From: Pseudomonas sp. R28(2017)
GTDB lineage: Bacteria; Pseudomonadota; Gammaproteobacteria; Pseudomonadales; Pseudomonadaceae
Length of the DNA: 64,000 nucleotides
Direction: 5' to 3'
NCBI RefSeq assembly: GCF_002112505.1
Contig: NZ_NEHW01000004.1
Coordinates: 1 to 64,000 of the forward strand
Under the pieces are notes generated by a model. That model worked only from the letters and a program-made list of their open reading frames with translations, made no database searches and had not been told where the DNA came from. Numbering within the stretch: the first letter of the stretch is position 1; each line of letters opens with the position of its first letter. The position numbers were made by a program, and so were the translations under genes. Positions 10,293 through 18,669 of this stretch are shown here, in pieces.

Positions 10293-11575
10293 AGCGTGCA
10301 GCCATGAAGGCCGGCAACAAGCAGGGCGTGCGCCCGACCCTGCGCTCGGTGCTCGGCCGTGGCCACCTCAGCGTGGCCCTGCTGGCGGTGGGCCTGGCTG
10401 GCATCTCGCTGACCCTGCTCGGCGTGTTGGCCCTGCGTGTGTACGCCAACCACAACCTGCACCTGATTGCCCGCTCGATCAATTACACCGTCGAAGCCGC
10501 CGTGGTGTTCGACGACAGCGCCGCGGCCAATGAGGCGCTGGAGCTGATCGCCAAAACCGAAGAAGTGGCCGATGCCAAGGTGTTCAACAACGACGGTGAG
10601 CAGCTGGCGCACTGGCAGCGCAGCGATGAGGGCGTGCTCGCGCACCTGGAGGCGCAAGTGGCGACGGCCTTGCTGGATGAGCCGATCAACCTGCCGATCA
10701 TGCACCAGCAGCAGAAGGTCGGGCATATCGAACTGATCGGCCAGGGCCGCAGCCTGCTGCTGTTCCTGCTCAGCGGCCTGGGCGGCATCCTGTTCTGCAC
10801 CATCCTCAGTGCCTTCGTCGCCTTGTACCTGTCGCGGCGCCTGCTCGGCGATATCGTCCGGCCCCTGCGCGGCCTGGCCAGCGTCGCCCACGCCGCCCGT
10901 CGCGAGCGCAGTTTCGACCGCCGGGTACCGGAAGCGCCCATCGCCGAACTCAACGAGCTGGGCAACGACTTCAACGCGTTGCTCGATGAACTGGAGGTCT
11001 GGCACAGCCACCTGCAGAACGAAAACGCCACCCTGGCTCACCAGGCCAGCCACGACAGCCTGACCGGCCTGCCCAACCGCGCATTCTTCGAGGGCCGGCT
11101 CAGCCGCAGCCTGCGCAACGCCGCACGCCAGCAGGACCATCTGGCGTTGCTGTTCCTCGACAGTGACCACTTCAAGCAGATCAACGACAGCCTTGGCCAT
11201 GCCGTGGGTGACGAAGTGCTGATCAACGTTGCCGACCGTGTGCGTGCGCAACTGCGCGAGCACGACCTGGTGGCCCGCCTGGGCGGTGACGAGTTCGCCG
11301 TGCTGCTGACCCCGCTGCATTCGCGCGAGGATGCCGAGCGCATCGCCGAGAAGATCATCGCCAGCATGCAACTGCCGATGCTGCTTGATGGCGGCGAAAG
11401 CCTCACCACCTCGCTGAGCGTCGGCATCGCGTATTACCCGGATGATGGCAGCGACCCTGCCAGCCTCCTCAATGCCGCAGATGCGGCGATGTACCAGGCC
11501 AAGCGCAAGCGCCGTGGCCAGTGGCAAGCGGCGCAGACGGAACGGTCCGCCGCCGATTACAGGAACAGGAGTTGA
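10289..11575 (+). CDS. yfiN: YfiN/TpbB membrane diguanylate cyclase
   Basis: This enzyme makes c-di-GMP from two GTP and drives biofilm and small-colony phenotypes when freed from YfiR. The start is the ATG at 10289, overlapping the yfiR stop; a longer upstream reading frame lies inside yfiR and is not used. The 428-aa protein has TM1 (about 27-50), a periplasmic PAS-like region with AVVFDDSAAANEALELI, TM2 (about 155-182), a HAMP-like linker and a GGDEF domain. The active GGDEF motif is at 332-336, and an RxxD product-inhibition site (REHD, 323-326) sits five residues before it, so both catalysis and feedback inhibition look intact. Confidence 0.95.
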   Translation: MKRAAMKAGNKQGVRPTLRSVLGRGHLSVALLAVGLAGISLTLLGVLALRVYANHNLHLIARSINYTVEAAVVFDDSAAANEALELIAKTEEVADAKVFNNDGEQLAHWQRSDEGVLAHLEAQVATALLDEPINLPIMHQQQKVGHIELIGQGRSLLLFLLSGLGGILFCTILSAFVALYLSRRLLGDIVRPLRGLASVAHAARRERSFDRRVPEAPIAELNELGNDFNALLDELEVWHSHLQNENATLAHQASHDSLTGLPNRAFFEGRLSRSLRNAARQQDHLALLFLDSDHFKQINDSLGHAVGDEVLINVADRVRAQLREHDLVARLGGDEFAVLLTPLHSREDAERIAEKIIASMQLPMLLDGGESLTTSLSVGIAYYPDDGSDPASLLNAADAAMYQAKRKRRGQWQAAQTERSAADYRNRS

Positions 11576-11578
11576 ACC

Positions 11579-12067
11579 GTGATACAGCGTTTGCGTTTTT
11601 CTTTCGTGATGGTGCTGGCCCTGCTGGCGCTGGCTGGGTGCCAGAGCACACCGCCCAAGGGGCTGACCGCAGAGCAGATTGCCGTGCTCAAGCGTGAAGG
11701 CTTTGCCCCCACCGATGAGGGCTGGGCGTTCGACCTGTCGGGCAAGGTGCTGTTCGGCAGTGATCTGGACAACCTCAACGGCACGAGCCAGGCAATCGTC
11801 GAGCGGATTGGCAAGGCGTTGCTGGGCGTGGGCATTCAGCGCGTGCGCGTCGACGGCCATGCCGATGCCTCGGGCAAGGCGGCGTACAACCAGCAGTTGT
11901 CCGAACGGCGCGCGCAGAGTGTGGCCAAGGCACTGGCCGGCGTGGGAATGCCAGCGCAGAACATTCTTACCCGGGGGCTGGGCAGCACGCAGCCGGTGGC
12001 AGACAACCGCACCAGCGCAGGGCGAACCGAGAACCGGCGGGTGTCGATTGTGGTGGCGTCTTATTGA
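11579..12067 (+). CDS. yfiB: YfiB, OmpA-like outer-membrane lipoprotein
   Basis: YfiB anchors in the outer membrane and peptidoglycan and relieves YfiR repression of YfiN under envelope stress. The 162-aa precursor begins with GTG at 11579, only 3 bp after yfiN, with a good Shine-Dalgarno (AGGAACAGGAG). A lipobox (LALAGC) ends near residue 21. The C-terminal OmpA domain shows VDGHADASGKAAYNQQLSERRAQSV and NRRVSIVV, the peptidoglycan-binding pattern. It closes the yfiRNB operon. Confidence 0.94.
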   Translation: MIQRLRFSFVMVLALLALAGCQSTPPKGLTAEQIAVLKREGFAPTDEGWAFDLSGKVLFGSDLDNLNGTSQAIVERIGKALLGVGIQRVRVDGHADASGKAAYNQQLSERRAQSVAKALAGVGMPAQNILTRGLGSTQPVADNRTSAGRTENRRVSIVVASY

Positions 12068-12125
12068 AATAGCTGTAAAGAATACAGCGCGGTGTAGCTG
12101 ACAGGTGCCTGCCTTGAGGATTTCG

Positions 12126-12368
12126 GCGCTTATGAGATCGAGCGCCGCCCGCGCGGCGCATCGCGAGCTGCGCTCGCTCCTACGTTTGTTTCGGGCCAGT
12201 TACGCCTGGGACAGGCGCGCGCGACCGCCTTGTGGGTACGACGCGATATCGCGCCATGAGTCAAGGCGTACGCGCGCAAATCCCACAGGAAATATTGGCC
12301 CGAAACAAACGTAGGAGCGAGCGCAGCTCGCGATGCGCCGCGCGGGCGGCGCTCGTTCTCATAGGCGC
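12126..12368. repeat. Long imperfect inverted repeat (two facing 73-bp arms)
   Basis: The left arm 12126-12198 and the right arm 12296-12368 are near-perfect reverse complements (for example GCGCTTATGAGA against TCTCATAGGCGC), separated by a 97-bp centre. Each arm contains a REP-like core (GTAGGAGCGAGCGCAGCTC on the right arm). The structure resembles the paired REP or REPIN elements of Pseudomonas. It lies between yfiB and the left end of the genomic island. No coding frame of merit is seen inside. Confidence 0.85.
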
Positions 12369-12403
12369 TGGAAATGCTGTGGCGAACACCTAAAGACCTC
12401 CAT

Positions 12404-12540
12404 CAACCCTGAGCAAAGCGCATCTCGCGCGTCTCACCCATCAGCAGCGGCGCATTCGCCTCGGTCACCCCACGAATGTAATCCCACAGCAGGGTAATCC
12501 GCTTCAGCTTGCGCAAATCCTCCCGGCAATACATCCAGAA
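12404..12540 (-). pseudogene. Detached 3' end of the LysR regulator gene (host side of attL)
   Basis: Read on the minus strand, this fragment encodes the last part of the same LysR regulator found intact at 23954-24898, ending MGETREMRFAQG and stop (12404-12406). It has no start. The simplest reading is that it is the original host 3' end, displaced about 11.5 kb by integration of the island. Relative to the intact gene it differs by a few synonymous-looking changes and a different last few residues. Confidence 0.85.
12422..12540. repeat. attL: left copy of the 119-bp island flanking repeat
   Basis: Bases 12422-12540 and 23967-24085 are direct repeats with 114 of 119 matches by eye. The last 33 bp (12508-12540, matching 24053-24085) are identical and are the probable recombination core. 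Similarity stops abruptly after 12540, where island sequence begins. The integrase gene starts 50 bp further in. Confidence 0.88.
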
Positions 12541-12589
12541 CGACAAAGAGGGAAAGGGTTAACCCAATGATTACAGGGGCTTAACCGTC

Positions 12590-13939
12590 ATGAACACCCA
12601 CCCACAGGGACATCCTGTCACAAGTGTTGTCACAAACCGCACGTTTCCATTGAGGCCAACGTGCCGGCTGGCGAGTCCGTACCACTACCGACGACACGGT
12701 ATCTACTACCTACGCCTTCGTGTGACTGGCAGCGTGAATAGAACGGTGTCTGTCTCCCTCAAGACCACTGATCGCAGAAGTGCAATGCAGGCGTCTGAAC
12801 ATCTCACGTCATCGCTACGGGGATTCCACTTGGATCGTCCTGATGCCTCGTGGAATGACCTACGAGAGCAACTGCTCACGCTGGTGAGAAGTACGCTTAT
12901 GTCTGCTGATGACGGCCACCCACTACGGCATTGGGGGGACTTGTACCGGAACGTTGCTGTTAGCCCCTCGTCGGTGTTCGCTCCGAATGGTGAGGTGATG
13001 AGTACGGCAACAGAGCCATCGGCAACCCCTATGACCTTCGATGTGCTGTCGCAGCTTTACATGGCTGATCGTGGAGGGGACCAGCAGCCCACGACCTTGA
13101 AGGAGACGACCCTGTGCCACAAGGTGATTTCTGAGAATCTGGAAGGTTTGGATTTGAGGACACATTCCAGAGCAGACCTTGTGCAGTTCCGAGAGCGTCT
13201 GTCAGAAGGTCGGATGCCATCGACCGTGAATAAGCTGATCGTGAAGCTTTCGGCAGTCTTTACCTGGGCCGTCGAGAACGGCCATCTGTGTAAGACCTAC
13301 GACAAGAAACTGAAGCTTACAAAGGGGGTTGAATCGACCCGTAAGGCTTTCACTCAGCACCAGGTGAGCAAGCTGATGGACTATGCAAACGGCCTCCCAG
13401 AGACTTCGTGGAAGCGATGGCTGCTCAGCCTGGGAATCATCACTGGCGGGCGACTGAAGGAGATATGCCAGTTAACGGTCGGGGACGTTGTGACCACAGA
13501 GTCTGGCCTTGTTGCAATTCACATCAACGAGGCAGGTGAGGGAAAGTCAATCAAGAACAAGCAGAGTGAGCGACTAGTGCCACTTACTGATGGCGCGTAC
13601 GGTTTCGACCTAGCAGCATTTCTAAGGTACGTCGATGCAATGCACAGCAGTGGGAGCGAAGCGCTAGCCCAGTTTGGTTACAGGCCATCGGGTGAGTGGG
13701 TCAATCAGCAAGCTATCCCTACTACTTTAGGGGATGCCTATGAACGCGGATTGGTCTTCCACTCATTGCGGCATTCACTAGCGTCGTTGATGCAAGCCAA
13801 AGGGGTACCGATCACCCATGCTCAGGCGGTCATGGGTCATGCCTCCGGCACGATCACGTTTGATACCTATGGGGCAGGAGTACCAGTCGAGACCATAGCA
13901 CAGCTACTCAGAGAGTTATTCAAAGATCTCCGCATCTGA
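12590..13939 (+). CDS. Tyrosine-type site-specific integrase
   Basis: A 449-aa phage-type integrase, the likely agent of island insertion and excision. An N-terminal SAM-like/arm-binding part is followed by a catalytic domain with Arg288 (ITGGRLKE), a lysine around 322-324, the HSLRH box (391-395, His391 and Arg394), His417 in MGHASG and the nucleophile Tyr427 (FDTYG). All catalytic positions are present, so it may be active. The ATG at 12590 has only a weak GGGG Shine-Dalgarno. Two TGTCACAA repeats sit inside the first codons (12616, 12628) and match repeats near the other island end, so int and its arm sites overlap. A palindrome GGGTTAACCC lies upstream at 12557-12566. Confidence 0.93.
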   Translation: MNTHPQGHPVTSVVTNRTFPLRPTCRLASPYHYRRHGIYYLRLRVTGSVNRTVSVSLKTTDRRSAMQASEHLTSSLRGFHLDRPDASWNDLREQLLTLVRSTLMSADDGHPLRHWGDLYRNVAVSPSSVFAPNGEVMSTATEPSATPMTFDVLSQLYMADRGGDQQPTTLKETTLCHKVISENLEGLDLRTHSRADLVQFRERLSEGRMPSTVNKLIVKLSAVFTWAVENGHLCKTYDKKLKLTKGVESTRKAFTQHQVSKLMDYANGLPETSWKRWLLSLGIITGGRLKEICQLTVGDVVTTESGLVAIHINEAGEGKSIKNKQSERLVPLTDGAYGFDLAAFLRYVDAMHSSGSEALAQFGYRPSGEWVNQQAIPTTLGDAYERGLVFHSLRHSLASLMQAKGVPITHAQAVMGHASGTITFDTYGAGVPVETIAQLLRELFKDLRI

Positions 13940-14286
13940 TTTGTGCGAGATCTAAAGCGGATAAAAGCAGGTGAGCGAGGATAGAACGTTGATACTGGTG
14001 GTGCCTGTTGGGGTTGCCTCCATTACGCAATTTCTTGATTTCTCAAGGATTTCTCTCTCAAAAATCTCGAAGTGTGACAGCGTTTGGGTACACCTAAGTG
14101 GTGCACTGTGCTGGCGATTCTAGCTTCGATATTTCTCCTCCCCATTGCCCTTGTCTGGTTACACCAATTTTGGCGCTGCCCTGTCATCTGGTCGCATCGC
14201 TTTTTACCCTTCCATTATCGATGATTTGCAATTGCCAGTACGGTAGCTCTGCTACTAGGATGTGGCATCTGAGCGAGGAGCGAGAG
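13940..14286. other. Intergenic region upstream of the nuclease gene
   Basis: 347 bp between the integrase and the HsdR_N-like gene. An open frame runs in from 14098, but its predicted protein does not resemble the family before Met at 14287, so this is treated as non-coding. It is moderately A+T rich, with a CT-rich tract near 14035-14065. It presumably holds the promoter of the two-gene module, but I cannot place the -10/-35 with confidence. Confidence 0.5.
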
Positions 14287-15369
14287 ATGGAATTCGTAGA
14301 GCGACTGAACGCGTTATCAGCCAAAATCCGCCAGCAGGGGCCTGCAATCCAAACGGAAGAGGCGACAAAAATTGCCTTCGTCATGCCCTTCATCAACTCT
14401 GTCCTGGGTTACGATGTCTTCGACCCATCTGAGGTAACGCCCGAATACGTCTGCGACGTTGGGACGAAGAAGGGAGAGAAGATCGACTATGCCATCATGA
14501 AGAATGGCGAAATCCAGATTCTAATCGAATGTAAGAAAATTGGTGAGCCGCTGCACATCAACCATGCAAGCCAGCTCTTCCGATATTTCCATGTCACCAC
14601 TGCCCGTATCTCCATCCTGACAAATGGGCAGGTCTACCGGTTCTTCACTGATCTTGATGCCCCTAACAAGATGGACGAGAAGCCGTTCTTGGAGCTGGAC
14701 CTTCTTGATATAGACGAGCACGCCCTACCTGAACTGCAGAAGCTGACCAAGTCTGCATTCGATGTGGATTCGATCATCAGTGCTGCCGGTGAGTTGAAGT
14801 ATGTGGGACAGATCAAGAAGGAGATGGCCTCACAGTTCAGTCAGCCAAGTGACGACTTCGTTAAGTTTTTCGCTACGCGGGTCTACGATGGAATCATCAC
14901 CCAGAAGGTTAGGGAGCAATTCACAACCTTGACCCGTAAAGCTGCAATTCAGTTTTTGGGGGATCAGATCAATGACCGTCTGAAGTCAGCTATGAGCGGT
15001 GCAGTTGAGCCGTCATATGCGATGGAGGCTATCGAAAGTACCCCGGTTTCGGAGCCTGCCGAAGATAGTGCTGAAGACCAGATCCAGACGACGCTTGAAG
15101 AATTGGAAGGATTTCATATTGTTAAGGCAATCGTTAGGGCGGTTGTTGATGCAAAACGAATCGTTCATCGAGATACGAAGAGCTACTTTGGTGTATTGCT
15201 TGATGACAATAATCGTAAGCCTATCTGTCGCCTGCACTTCAATCGCAGTCAGAAATATATTGGACTTTTCGACGCAGATAAAAATGAGACAAGGCACCCT
15301 ATTTCTTCACTTGATGAGATTTACAATTTCGCGGAGCAGCTGAAAAGCTCTATTTCTCTATACGAGTAA
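14287..15369 (+). CDS. HsdR_N-type PD-(D/E)XK protein (type I restriction R-subunit N-terminal-like)
   Basis: A 360-aa protein with the nuclease fold of the type I restriction R-subunit N-terminus (COG4748-like), but without helicase motifs. The family pattern is visible: Glu24/25 (QTEEATK), FVMPFINSVLGYDVFDPSEV, Asp67 (GEKIDYAI), then Glu81-x-Lys83 (LIECKK) and Gln96. Together these form a complete PD-(D/E)XK site. A separate C-terminal domain (about 285-360) contains RPICRLHFN-like strands typical of this family. The start at 14287 is chosen because GAGGAG lies 6-12 bp upstream and the family N-terminus begins there. The AIPR gene follows 52 bp downstream on the same strand. DNA cleavage is inferred, not shown. 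Confidence 0.85.
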   Translation: MEFVERLNALSAKIRQQGPAIQTEEATKIAFVMPFINSVLGYDVFDPSEVTPEYVCDVGTKKGEKIDYAIMKNGEIQILIECKKIGEPLHINHASQLFRYFHVTTARISILTNGQVYRFFTDLDAPNKMDEKPFLELDLLDIDEHALPELQKLTKSAFDVDSIISAAGELKYVGQIKKEMASQFSQPSDDFVKFFATRVYDGIITQKVREQFTTLTRKAAIQFLGDQINDRLKSAMSGAVEPSYAMEAIESTPVSEPAEDSAEDQIQTTLEELEGFHIVKAIVRAVVDAKRIVHRDTKSYFGVLLDDNNRKPICRLHFNRSQKYIGLFDADKNETRHPISSLDEIYNFAEQLKSSISLYE

Positions 15370-15421
15370 ATGAGTCACTGGCTTTTAATATTGAATTCTC
15401 AGCTGTAACCTAAGGATTGTT

Positions 15422-17149
15422 ATGGACAAAATTACAAGCTCATTACTTTCGACCTTTGTGAATCAGAATGAGTTGACGAAGCGAGATGTTTCTGAGCAGT
15501 TTGAGCACTTTGTAAATTACGCTATAACGTCAAAGATATTTAGGGGCAGCTTTGAGCTGGATGACATCCATGTTGGCTCCGGTGGGGACTGTGCTATAGA
15601 TGGCATGTGTATTGTGGTCAATGGTCGTCTGATCACTGATGAGGATATGCTGCAGGATGTTGTTGCTAATTCTGGGTACTTGGATGCTGATATTGCCTTT
15701 GTGCAAGCGAAAACAAGTTCAAATTTCGATGGCTCTGCTATTGGCTCATTTATACACGGCGTGAAGGACTTTCTCGCTGATACGCCTCAGTTGGTTCAAA
15801 ACTCTGCAATTAAGAAAATGAAGGGTATCTGGGAGCTGCTTATCCAGATGTCCGATAATATGGTGAACCGTCGTCCGAACTGTAAGCTTTTTTATGTATG
15901 TACTGGTAAGTGGGTGGATGATGATAATTTGGTTGCGGTCATTTCAAGTGGGAAGAAAGAGTTAGAGCTGCTGAATTTGTTTGAAGGCGCGTCTATTGAT
16001 GCGTTTGGCGCGTCGGAGTTGCAAAAGCTCTATCAGGAAACGAAGAATCGTTTGTCGGTTACGGTTAACTTTCAGAACAGAATTACACTGCCAGATATTG
16101 AGGGTGTTACTGAGGCGTATCTCGGTGTCATACCATTCGATGAGTATGTAAAACTAATCCAAGATGAAAGTGGCACGATTTATAGTATTTTTGATGACAA
16201 CGTTCGGGATTTTCAAGGCGGGAATGCTGTCAATGCTAAAATCAAAGGGACTCTTGATCAGGGTAAGTTTGATCTATTCTGTGTTCTAAATAATGGTGTC
16301 ACAGTAGTGGCTTCATCGCTTACGCCTGCGGGAAATAGATTCACTATAAGAGATTATCAAGTTGTAAATGGTTGTCAGACTAGCCATGTTTTGCACGAGT
16401 CTAGAAACATTGCTGGAATAGATAAGGTTTTCGTGCCAATGAAGATAATTGTCACGGATAATGAAGATATTAAAACAAGCATTACCTTGGCTACCAATAG
16501 TCAGACGGAAGTTAAAACTGAGCAGTTGGAAGCGTTAAGCTCGTTCCAGAAAAAGCTGGAATTGTATTATGCTGCTGAAAAGGGCGGTGTTCAGCTTTAT
16601 TATGAGCGACGCTCGCAGCAGTATAACTCTTATGGTGGTGATGTTAAGCGAACACAGATAATATCTATTCCTACACAAATTAAGTCTTTTGCATCAATGT
16701 TTTTAGACTCTCCACATCTGGTGTCGGGTTACTATGGTACTATTGTTAAAAGATTTTCTGGGAAAATCTTTAATGAGGATCATAAGTATTCGGCATATTA
16801 TGTAAGTGGTCTTGCTTACTACCGTATTGAACAGATGTTTAGGAGCGGCGAGCTCGATACGAATTATAAAAAATTCAGGTTTCAGTTGATGTTGATTGTT
16901 AGAATGCTGGTGATTGGTGAGAAGTTGGATTTCTTCAATTCTAATGCGTTTGACAAGGCTTGTGAGCGACTCAAGGTGGTTTTGGCTAATGACGCGAAGT
17001 CTAGTGAGATTTTTAGTAAGGCGCGGGAAGTGTTCGAACTTTCTGAGCTGGATAAGACTAAGCGTCAATACAAGTCGGAAACTGATACTGAATTGGTGAT
17101 TGAAGCATTTAGAAAGTTTAAGGCTAATTCCCAGGTGGAAGTGGTTTGA
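15422..17149 (+). CDS. AIPR-family putative phage-resistance protein
   Basis: A 575-aa protein with the AIPR (abortive infection phage resistance, PF10592) hallmarks: DNVRDFQG (259-266), LNNGVTVVA (289-297) and QVVNGCQTSH (313-322). The N-terminus has a plausible degenerate nuclease site: a Glu-rich helix (25-28), IDG at 59-61 and QAK at 95-97, as in PD-(D/E/Q)XK enzymes. The ATG at 15422 has a good TAAGGA. The coding sequence is markedly A+T rich with many TTT, GTT and AAT codons, unlike the surrounding host genes, which supports transfer. With the preceding gene it forms a likely defence module. The molecular mechanism is not known to me. Confidence 0.88.
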   Translation: MDKITSSLLSTFVNQNELTKRDVSEQFEHFVNYAITSKIFRGSFELDDIHVGSGGDCAIDGMCIVVNGRLITDEDMLQDVVANSGYLDADIAFVQAKTSSNFDGSAIGSFIHGVKDFLADTPQLVQNSAIKKMKGIWELLIQMSDNMVNRRPNCKLFYVCTGKWVDDDNLVAVISSGKKELELLNLFEGASIDAFGASELQKLYQETKNRLSVTVNFQNRITLPDIEGVTEAYLGVIPFDEYVKLIQDESGTIYSIFDDNVRDFQGGNAVNAKIKGTLDQGKFDLFCVLNNGVTVVASSLTPAGNRFTIRDYQVVNGCQTSHVLHESRNIAGIDKVFVPMKIIVTDNEDIKTSITLATNSQTEVKTEQLEALSSFQKKLELYYAAEKGGVQLYYERRSQQYNSYGGDVKRTQIISIPTQIKSFASMFLDSPHLVSGYYGTIVKRFSGKIFNEDHKYSAYYVSGLAYYRIEQMFRSGELDTNYKKFRFQLMLIVRMLVIGEKLDFFNSNAFDKACERLKVVLANDAKSSEIFSKAREVFELSELDKTKRQYKSETDTELVIEAFRKFKANSQVEVV

Positions 17150-17555
17150 ATTCTAAGCAGCGGTTCAGGGGTTGTCGTTCCAGTCTACTGTAAACGAAGA
17201 TCAGTTGGGTCTAAGGGCGCCGACCATAGGGTTCGGTGCCCAGTTCCCGACTGAGATGCAATTGCTCGCCTGGTGCGAAGTTCACAATCCAAGTGTGATA
17301 GATCGTCACGGAGGCAGCTATGAACGCGGCACCTTGCCCTGTTCGGAAAACGACTTGCGATTCCTGGGCAAACTATCAGAGAAGGGAACTCAACCTCCAC
17401 CAACGGTGGAGCTTGGAATTGGCTGATCGGCTGAAATCCTGGCGGCTGTCGCGCTTACCTTAATGGCCTACGCCAGCCCCATACAGCTTCGTAAAGACGA
17501 TTCTCGAATATCCCCTGGGTGACGAGCCATTCAGGAACGTTGCTGTAATCGCTTG
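17150..17555. other. Non-coding gap between AIPR gene and resolvase
   Basis: 406 bp between convergent genes. An 84-codon open frame (17172-17426) has no ATG start, no Shine-Dalgarno and no recognisable product, so it is not called. No strong terminator hairpin with a T-run is seen. The sequence may be decayed coding DNA. Confidence 0.5.
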
Positions 17556-18122
17556 CTATGAGGCTACAGAGGCTTTCATTGCACGTTGTACAGTACTCAG
17601 GCTAACGCCAAGGTGCTCAGCAGCCCCACGGAACGACAAGCCTTTAGTTATTCCATCACCAGCAATAGCAGCACGAATAGCAGCATCATCGACGGTCTTA
17701 GTGCGGCCCTTGTAGACGCCTTTCTCCTTAGCCTTGGCAATGCCTTCCTTTTGGCGTTCCCTGATCATTGACCGCTCAAACTCAGCAAAGCTGCCCATCA
17801 TTGAGAGCATCAGCTTCTGCATCGGGTTGTCTTCACCAGTGAACTCAAGCTGTTCCTTGTTAAAGCGGATGTGGATACCACGCTTGTTCAGGTCCTCCAC
17901 CAGCTTCAGCAGGTCAGCCAGGGAGCGGGCAAGGCGGTCAATGCTGTGAACAACGATGGTATCCCCCTCTCGCACGTACTCCAGCATTGCCTGGAGCTGG
18001 GGACGGTCTGTAGTTGCCCCGCTTACCTTCTCAGTGAAAACCTTGTCCAAAGTGATGCCGTCAAGCTGGCGGTCTGTGTTTTGATCAACCGAGCTAACGC
18101 GAATGTATCCGACCTGTGCCAT
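17556..18122 (-). CDS. Serine recombinase (resolvase/invertase family)
   Basis: A 188-aa small serine recombinase. The N-terminus VGYIRVSSVDQNTDRQ places the catalytic Ser at residue 10 within the YxRVSS motif. IDRLARSLADLLKLVEDL and GSFAEFERSMIRERQKEGIAKAKEKG are the usual dimer-interface and E-helix motifs, and a Hin-like HTH (LSFRGAAEHLGVSLSTVQRAMK) ends the protein. The ATG at 18122 is preferred over an upstream start at 18158 because GGCGAGG precedes it and MAQVGYIRVSS is the family start. A cluster of inverted TGTATTCAT motifs just upstream is a candidate res site. Confidence 0.93.
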   Translation of the reverse strand: MAQVGYIRVSSVDQNTDRQLDGITLDKVFTEKVSGATTDRPQLQAMLEYVREGDTIVVHSIDRLARSLADLLKLVEDLNKRGIHIRFNKEQLEFTGEDNPMQKLMLSMMGSFAEFERSMIRERQKEGIAKAKEKGVYKGRTKTVDDAAIRAAIAGDGITKGLSFRGAAEHLGVSLSTVQRAMKASVAS

Positions 18123-18132
18123 ATCCTCGCCT

Positions 18133-18266
18133 GTGTATTCATTTGTCTCTAGATGCAAGGAGTATGGGTGTATTCAAAACTAAAAGCAAGGCTAATGAAT
18201 ACGGTTTTGAGGTGGTTTCTGTATTCATCAAGTCGTGACCGCTAGCGTACAGGCCAATGAATACAC
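18133..18266. promoter_or_regulatory. Candidate res site: five TGTATTCAT half-sites
   Basis: Five copies of a 9-bp motif occur in 134 bp upstream of the resolvase: forward at 18134 (GTGTATTCAT), 18169 and 18220, and reversed (ATGAATAC) at 18195 and 18257. The pair 18220/18257 is a perfect inverted repeat over 9 bp, and the pair 18169/18195 spans about 34 bp. Multiple dyads next to the gene are typical of resolvase res sites, where they also autoregulate the resolvase. Spacing does not exactly fit the Tn3 pattern. Confidence 0.6.
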
Positions 18267-18393
18267 GTCGCGGGTTGAGTACCCTCTGCACTGCCATGTT
18301 GAGTTAGTGGTGTTGGACCGCTGGATAACAGCCCACCTCGGACGTAGTATCTGACCCGCCAACACTAAGCACTGAGCTAAGCACAAAGGACTG

Positions 18394-18669
18394 ATGATGA
18401 GCGACTGGGAAGACCTCTGCGAAACCTTGAACATTGATCCGCAGGATCCTGACGGACTTGAAGAACTGCTGGACCGTGAGTCGAGAGAAGAAAGATCAAC
18501 GCCAGCACCTACTAGCTGGTACGCCTGGAAAGCCTATCTGAAAGCCCACGCAGATCCGGATTGTGCACGTTGCCAAGGAACCGGGTATGTCGGCAGATAC
18601 AGAGAGATAGCGAATGGTCGGTGCTTCCTATGCTTCCCCGACAGCACTTGGGAAAAGCGGCAAAGGTAG
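18394..18669 (+). CDS. Small acidic protein with a CxxC...CxxC zinc-binding-like motif
   Basis: A 91-aa hypothetical protein starting at ATG 18394, with AAAGGA 6 bp upstream. The acidic N-terminal half (SDWEDLCETLNIDPQDPDGLEELL) is followed by CARCQGTGYVGRYRE and CFLC, a four-cysteine DnaJ-like or ribbon arrangement. I do not recognise a family. A perfect short hairpin (GGTAGGA/TCCTACC, 18665-18679) overlaps the stop codon. The gene is divergent from the resolvase and shares its upstream region. Confidence 0.55.
   Translation: MMSDWEDLCETLNIDPQDPDGLEELLDRESREERSTPAPTSWYAWKAYLKAHADPDCARCQGTGYVGRYREIANGRCFLCFPDSTWEKRQR

Noticed and set aside
14098..14286. Longer N-terminus for the HsdR_N-like protein
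   Set aside because: The extra 63 residues are Cys/Pro-rich and unlike the family, and a good Shine-Dalgarno marks the start at 14287.
17172..17426. 84-codon plus-strand frame after the AIPR gene
   Set aside because: It has no ATG, no ribosome-binding site and no recognisable product; more likely non-coding or decayed DNA.
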